Assembly: GCF_019352895.1 (NCBI RefSeq)
Contig: NZ_JAAAFX010000001.1
Location: forward strand, 62,001-126,000
Length of the DNA: 64,000 nucleotides
Direction: 5' to 3'
Source: Variovorax boronicumulans
GTDB taxonomy: Bacteria > Pseudomonadota > Gammaproteobacteria > Burkholderiales > Burkholderiaceae_C
The notes beneath the pieces are model-generated. The model saw only the letters and a program-made list of their open reading frames with translations, was not told the origin of the DNA and did no database searches. Both the position numbers and the translations under genes were made by a program. Positions within the stretch are counted from its first letter, which is position 1; each line of letters begins with the position of its first letter. Below, in pieces: positions 61,156 to 64,000 of this stretch.

Positions 61156-61170
61156 CCTCCCTCTCCTCCA
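61156..61170 (+). other. attR core
   Basis: CCTCCCTCTCCTCCA, identical to the last 15 nt of tRNA-Ser(CGA) at 16728-16742. Host sequence resumes at 61171. Confidence 0.9.
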
Positions 61171-61228
61171 GTGTTCGATCCGTTCGGACCGAACACTGCT
61201 TAGAAGCCCCGCATGACGGGGCTTTTTT
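61171..61228 (+). terminator. host hairpin and terminator formerly downstream of tRNA-Ser
   Basis: A hairpin with arms GTGTTCG/CGAACAC (61171-61196) begins immediately after attR. It is followed by AAGCCCCG-CATGA-CGGGGCTT and T6 (61204-61228). Before integration these would have followed the tRNA CCA directly. Confidence 0.8.
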
Positions 61229-61302
61229 GCGTCTGTGATCCGCCGGATCGAGGCCGACCACTGCCCTGCTTACAATTGGTGATTAATTGTACGGATGCTT
61301 GC

Positions 61303-62268
61303 ATGTGGAAGATTTGGTTCGTGAGTATCAACTTTGCCGTTGCCATTTGGGTCGTATTTGATATTCGAAAACGCCTTCTCCCTCCGGGAAAATGGCTGGC
61401 CGGCGCCTTTCTTTTCACCGTTGCTGCGTTGCCTGTCTATCTGGCAAGGACCGGCAGGGGGCGCCCAATATGTGCGGCGTCCGTCATCCTCTATGTCGTT
61501 GCGGTGCTTGCAGGAATGCCGTACGGCGTTTTTGAGAATATCGTCAAAACCAGTCCCTTCTGGAAACACGATGTGCACGGTGAGAAGCAGTTCATGGCGA
61601 GAAAATTGCCGGACGCTGTCTGGGAGAACAAACGCATTCTGGCCGTTGGGACGTCGATCACCGCAGGTGCCGCCGCGCCCTACCGTGACGGCTTCGTCGA
61701 CCGCGCTGTGAGGTGGCACGGTGCCACCCTTGTCAACGCCGCAGTCGGTTCGAGCGGCATCGTGTGGGATGGCAAGCGCGCCCGCAGCTTGGGCGCAACG
61801 AGGGCAGAGTTGACGGAGAAGGGTTTCGATCCTGATCAGTCCTTTGAAAGCCGGCTATTGGGCAAACGGGTCGATCTCGTGCTGTTCGATCATGGTTACA
61901 ACGACCGTGACCACCCCCTGGGCAGCATCGACGACCAGACGCCCTCGACCTTGTACGGCGCCTATAACCGGGTCATCAAGGCGCTGCTGGCCGAGCAGCC
62001 GGACGTCCAGATGGTCTTCATCACCCCTCCGACGCTGCTGACGCCTTACAGCGCGGGGAGGGACGAACACACAGGCACGGCGGCGGTACGAGAGGCGGTC
62101 TTTGCTATTGCAAAGAAGTACGACAGTCGTGTGCTCGACATGACGCATCTCGCCGGGTTCGACCGGGCAGACATGGATGCGGGCGCATTCCTCGACTCCG
62201 TGCATCCCGTCGGCGCCAGCCACCACCGCATGGCGCATGTGTTGCAGCGCTTCCTGGCGGACTTTTGA
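61303..62268 (+). CDS. membrane-anchored SGNH/GDSL hydrolase-like protein
   Basis: A 321-residue protein with about three N-terminal hydrophobic segments (within residues 3-75) and a periplasmic SGNH hydrolase domain: block I AVGTSITAG (Ser nucleophile), block III HGYND, and block V DSVHPVGASHH with the Asp/His pair. Substrates of such enzymes include acylated polysaccharides or lipids. ATG 61303 is chosen because an earlier in-frame ATG at 61213 lies inside the terminator. The 5' part is less GC-rich than typical genes here. It is the first host gene after the prophage. Confidence 0.82.
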   Translation: MWKIWFVSINFAVAIWVVFDIRKRLLPPGKWLAGAFLFTVAALPVYLARTGRGRPICAASVILYVVAVLAGMPYGVFENIVKTSPFWKHDVHGEKQFMARKLPDAVWENKRILAVGTSITAGAAAPYRDGFVDRAVRWHGATLVNAAVGSSGIVWDGKRARSLGATRAELTEKGFDPDQSFESRLLGKRVDLVLFDHGYNDRDHPLGSIDDQTPSTLYGAYNRVIKALLAEQPDVQMVFITPPTLLTPYSAGRDEHTGTAAVREAVFAIAKKYDSRVLDMTHLAGFDRADMDAGAFLDSVHPVGASHHRMAHVLQRFLADF

Positions 62269-62829
62269 GGCGCGTGAAACGTCCTGATTGGCTGCGCAGT
62301 CGTTCGCCATTTGGAATGGCAAGCTTGAACCGTTATCGAAGAATTCCTTTCAGCGCCGCGGCGTCAATCGGGGCTGCGGGACGTTCCAATGCACGTGAAG
62401 ACAGTCGGTCTTGCCTCATCGAAAGTCGAATGGTTTTGACGGCGGATGCACCGGTGCACGAAGCTTGAAGACATTCCCGGCCACGGTGTGGTCCTGAACT
62501 GCCTGCGACGGCTGATGCCGGACCTGAAGCCGTGCTCGCGTTCCGCAGTGGATTCTTTTCAATTTCGGCGGGGAGGACGGCAATGCCCGGGCGTTCGCGC
62601 AGGCTTGTCATCAGGCACGACAGGGCGTCCAGTCGCCGTCCTTGATCGCGTCCTTCGGGCTTGGGCGCTCTGGCCGCGTGCGGCTTTCGTCGACCAGCGC
62701 CCACATCGCGCAGGAGGGCGAGCTCTTTGAAGGTGGCCAACTCGCGCACAGAGGGCTCGTCGTGAACGCATTGAAGGTTCTGCAAAAGCCGGCGCGACGG
62801 GGCGTGCTTCGTCTGTGGCTGTCCCGTCC
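62269..62829. other. 560-bp region with no recognisable gene
   Basis: Short frames exist on both strands but none shows family motifs, a ribosome site or coupling to neighbours. It may contain the decayed remains of a gene and the 3' region of the MocR gene. No clear terminator or repeat is visible. Confidence 0.5.
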
Positions 62830-64000
62830 CTACATCACCGTCGCATGCGGATGCAGCGGATGCGCCAGCGTGTCGGCGATCAGCCGCAGCGCATGGTCGC
62901 AGGCTTCGCGCGACATCGGGCCGCCCAGGCAGATGCGCACCGCCTCGGGCGGGGCGCCGTCGGTGGAGAAGGCCGCGCTCGCGACCACGCCCACGTTCTG
63001 CGAGCGCAGGTAGGAGGCGAACTCCACCGTGCTCCAGGCCGAACTCAGCGGCAGCCACAGATGGAAGCCCTCGCTCGGCGCACCGACGCCGTAGGCGCCC
63101 AGGTGGCGGGCCGCCATGGCCTGCCGCACCGCCGATTCGCCGCGCACGGCCTGCAGCATCGCGTCGGCGGTGCCGTCCTCGACCCACAGCGTCGCCAGCG
63201 CGTTGGTGATCGGCGAGGCCATCACGGTGGTGGCGCGCAGCGCACCCGCGAGGCGCTGCGACTGCCGCGCGCTGGGTGAACGCACGTAGGCATTGCGCAG
63301 GCCCGCGCCCAGCGTCTTGGAAAAACCGGTGATGTAGTAGGTGAGCTCGGGCGCGAGCGTGGCGATGGCCGGTGGCATCTGGCGCGGCAGCAGGCCGTAG
63401 GCGTCGTCCTCGATGATCGGGATCGCATAGCGCAGCGCGATGTCGGCCAGCGCTTCGCGCCGCGCGCGCGAGACGGTGGCGGTGGTCGGGTTGTTGAGCG
63501 TGGGGTTGATGCACAGCGCCTTGGGCTTGAGCGTCTTGCAGGCGTGCTCGAAGGATTCGCCGATCGGCCCTTCCTCGTCGAGCGGCAGCGCATGCAGCTG
63601 GATGCCCAGCTGCGTGGCGATGGCCTTCACGCCGGGATAGGTCAGCGCCTCGACGCAGATCAGCTCGCCGGGCCGCGCGAGCTGCGAGAACAGCGCGGTC
63701 AGCACGCTGTGGATGCCGGGGCACACCAGCAGCTGGTCGATCCTGCAGTCGGGGATGCGCGCGCGGAGCCACTGCATGCCGGCCTCGCGGTCGCGCGGCG
63801 TGCCGCCGAAGTCCTGGTAGCGCAGCAGGTCGTAGGAGGCGGTGTCGCGCATCACGCGCGCCGCGCTGGTCTGCATGCGGTCGAGCAGCGCCGCGTCCTG
63901 CGGCTCGGGCGGCAGGTTCATCGACATCTCGGCGCCGCCGCCGCCGCGCAGCGGCACGCCCGGGCTGGTGCCGCGGATGAAGGTGCCGGTGCCCGAGCGC
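62830..64000 (-). CDS. MocR-type GntR/aminotransferase regulator (5' part outside window)
   Basis: The visible ~390 residues are the fold-type I aminotransferase-like domain of a MocR/PdxR regulator: YQDFGGTPRDREAGMQWL, VCPGIHSVL, INPTLNNPT, EDDAYGLLP and the PLP lysine in GFSKTLGAGLR. Reading upstream from the first internal start, the frame continues as R-S-G-T-G-T-F-I-R to the window edge, which is the end of a GntR winged helix. So the gene is not a free aminotransferase but the C-terminal part of a transcription factor sensing a PLP adduct. Confidence 0.88.
   Translation of the reverse strand, partial: RSGTGTFIRGTSPGVPLRGGGGAEMSMNLPPEPQDAALLDRMQTSAARVMRDTASYDLLRYQDFGGTPRDREAGMQWLRARIPDCRIDQLLVCPGIHSVLTALFSQLARPGELICVEALTYPGVKAIATQLGIQLHALPLDEEGPIGESFEHACKTLKPKALCINPTLNNPTTATVSRARREALADIALRYAIPIIEDDAYGLLPRQMPPAIATLAPELTYYITGFSKTLGAGLRNAYVRSPSARQSQRLAGALRATTVMASPITNALATLWVEDGTADAMLQAVRGESAVRQAMAARHLGAYGVGAPSEGFHLWLPLSSAWSTVEFASYLRSQNVGVVASAAFSTDGAPPEAVRICLGGPMSREACDHALRLIADTLAHPLHPHATVM

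Larger units (their letters stand above)
16743..61170. mobile_element. complete lambda-like siphovirus prophage integrated in tRNA-Ser(CGA)
   Basis: About 44.4 kb bounded by a 15-bp direct repeat derived from the tRNA 3' end. Gene order: integrase; leftward early operon (AlpA-like, ASCH, small ORFs, J-domain protein, RdgC fusion, two methyltransferases, YqaJ, ERF); CI/Cro switch; rightward replication and Nin-like genes; antiterminator-like gene; HNH, terminase, portal, protease, HK97 capsid; lambda-type tail; fibre; holin, GH19 lysin, spanins; LexA-controlled terminal gene. All structural and lysis modules have full-length genes with tight 1- or 4-bp overlaps and no visible frameshift other than a programmed one, so it may be inducible. 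Confidence 0.95.

Noticed and set aside
62333..63772. 479-residue reverse frame overlapping the MocR gene
   Set aside because: A different frame from the conserved aminotransferase domain, arginine-rich and without motifs.

Overview
The window is high-GC DNA from a beta-proteobacterium, most likely a Comamonadaceae member such as Variovorax. This is judged from the selenocysteine formate dehydrogenase cluster, the slpA-ispH and serS neighbourhoods and the codon use; no database search was possible. It contains two host flanks (1-16742 and 61171-64000) and one apparently complete, intact-looking prophage of about 44.4 kb between them (16743-61170).

Left host flank. On the minus strand lies fdoG-fdoH-fdoI-fdhE-selA: the alpha (molybdopterin, [4Fe-4S], selenocysteine at an in-frame UGA), beta (4x[4Fe-4S]) and gamma (cytochrome b) subunits of a membrane formate dehydrogenase, its maturation factor FdhE, and the selenium transferase SelA, which charges tRNA-Sec and is cut by the window edge. 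A BIME-type inverted repeat separates fdoG from fdoH. Next come a small lipoprotein, an FtsX-type permease, a truncated haemoglobin, a small secreted repeat protein, an Smr protein, RadC, the FKBP/IspH pair, a serine/threonine dehydratase-like enzyme, SerS and tRNA-Ser(CGA).

Prophage. A P4-type tyrosine integrase has used the 3' end of tRNA-Ser(CGA). A 15-bp core is duplicated at 16728-16742 and 61156-61170, and both ends carry a pair of GTAGGCA arm sites 12 bp apart. The plan is that of a lambda-like siphovirus. A leftward early operon (30378 to 18050) encodes ERF annealase, YqaJ exonuclease, an unusual C5 DNA methyltransferase with nine internal repeats, a helicase-methyltransferase fusion, an RdgC-FtsK-gamma fusion, a J-domain protein, an ASCH protein and an AlpA-like protein. 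The switch is a LexA-type (S24) repressor with a divergent Cro, and identical operators lie at the switch and about 1.3 kb away before the leftward operon. The rightward early operon holds a CII-like regulator, O/P-like replication genes, a PAPS-reductase-like enzyme, NinB, a YbcO/DUF1364 protein and a probable late antiterminator. A strong promoter followed by an early terminator (pR'/tR' layout) opens the late region: HNH, TerS, TerL, portal, ClpP-like protease, HK97 capsid, connectors, tail tube, tail chaperones with a -1 frameshift site, tape measure, tail tip, and a tail fibre carrying an M14 metallocarboxypeptidase domain. Lysis follows with holin-like proteins, a GH19 endolysin and nested Rz/Rz1 spanins. 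The last phage gene is leftward and has a near-perfect LexA box.

Right host flank. It holds a hairpin and terminator that would originally follow the tRNA, a membrane-anchored SGNH hydrolase, a 560-bp stretch without a recognisable gene, and a MocR-type regulator that runs off the window.

The least ordinary items are the M14-tipped tail fibre, the repeat-bearing C5 methyltransferase next to a helicase-methyltransferase fusion, the RdgC-FtsK-gamma fusion, the phage PAPS-reductase-like gene and the LexA-controlled terminal gene.
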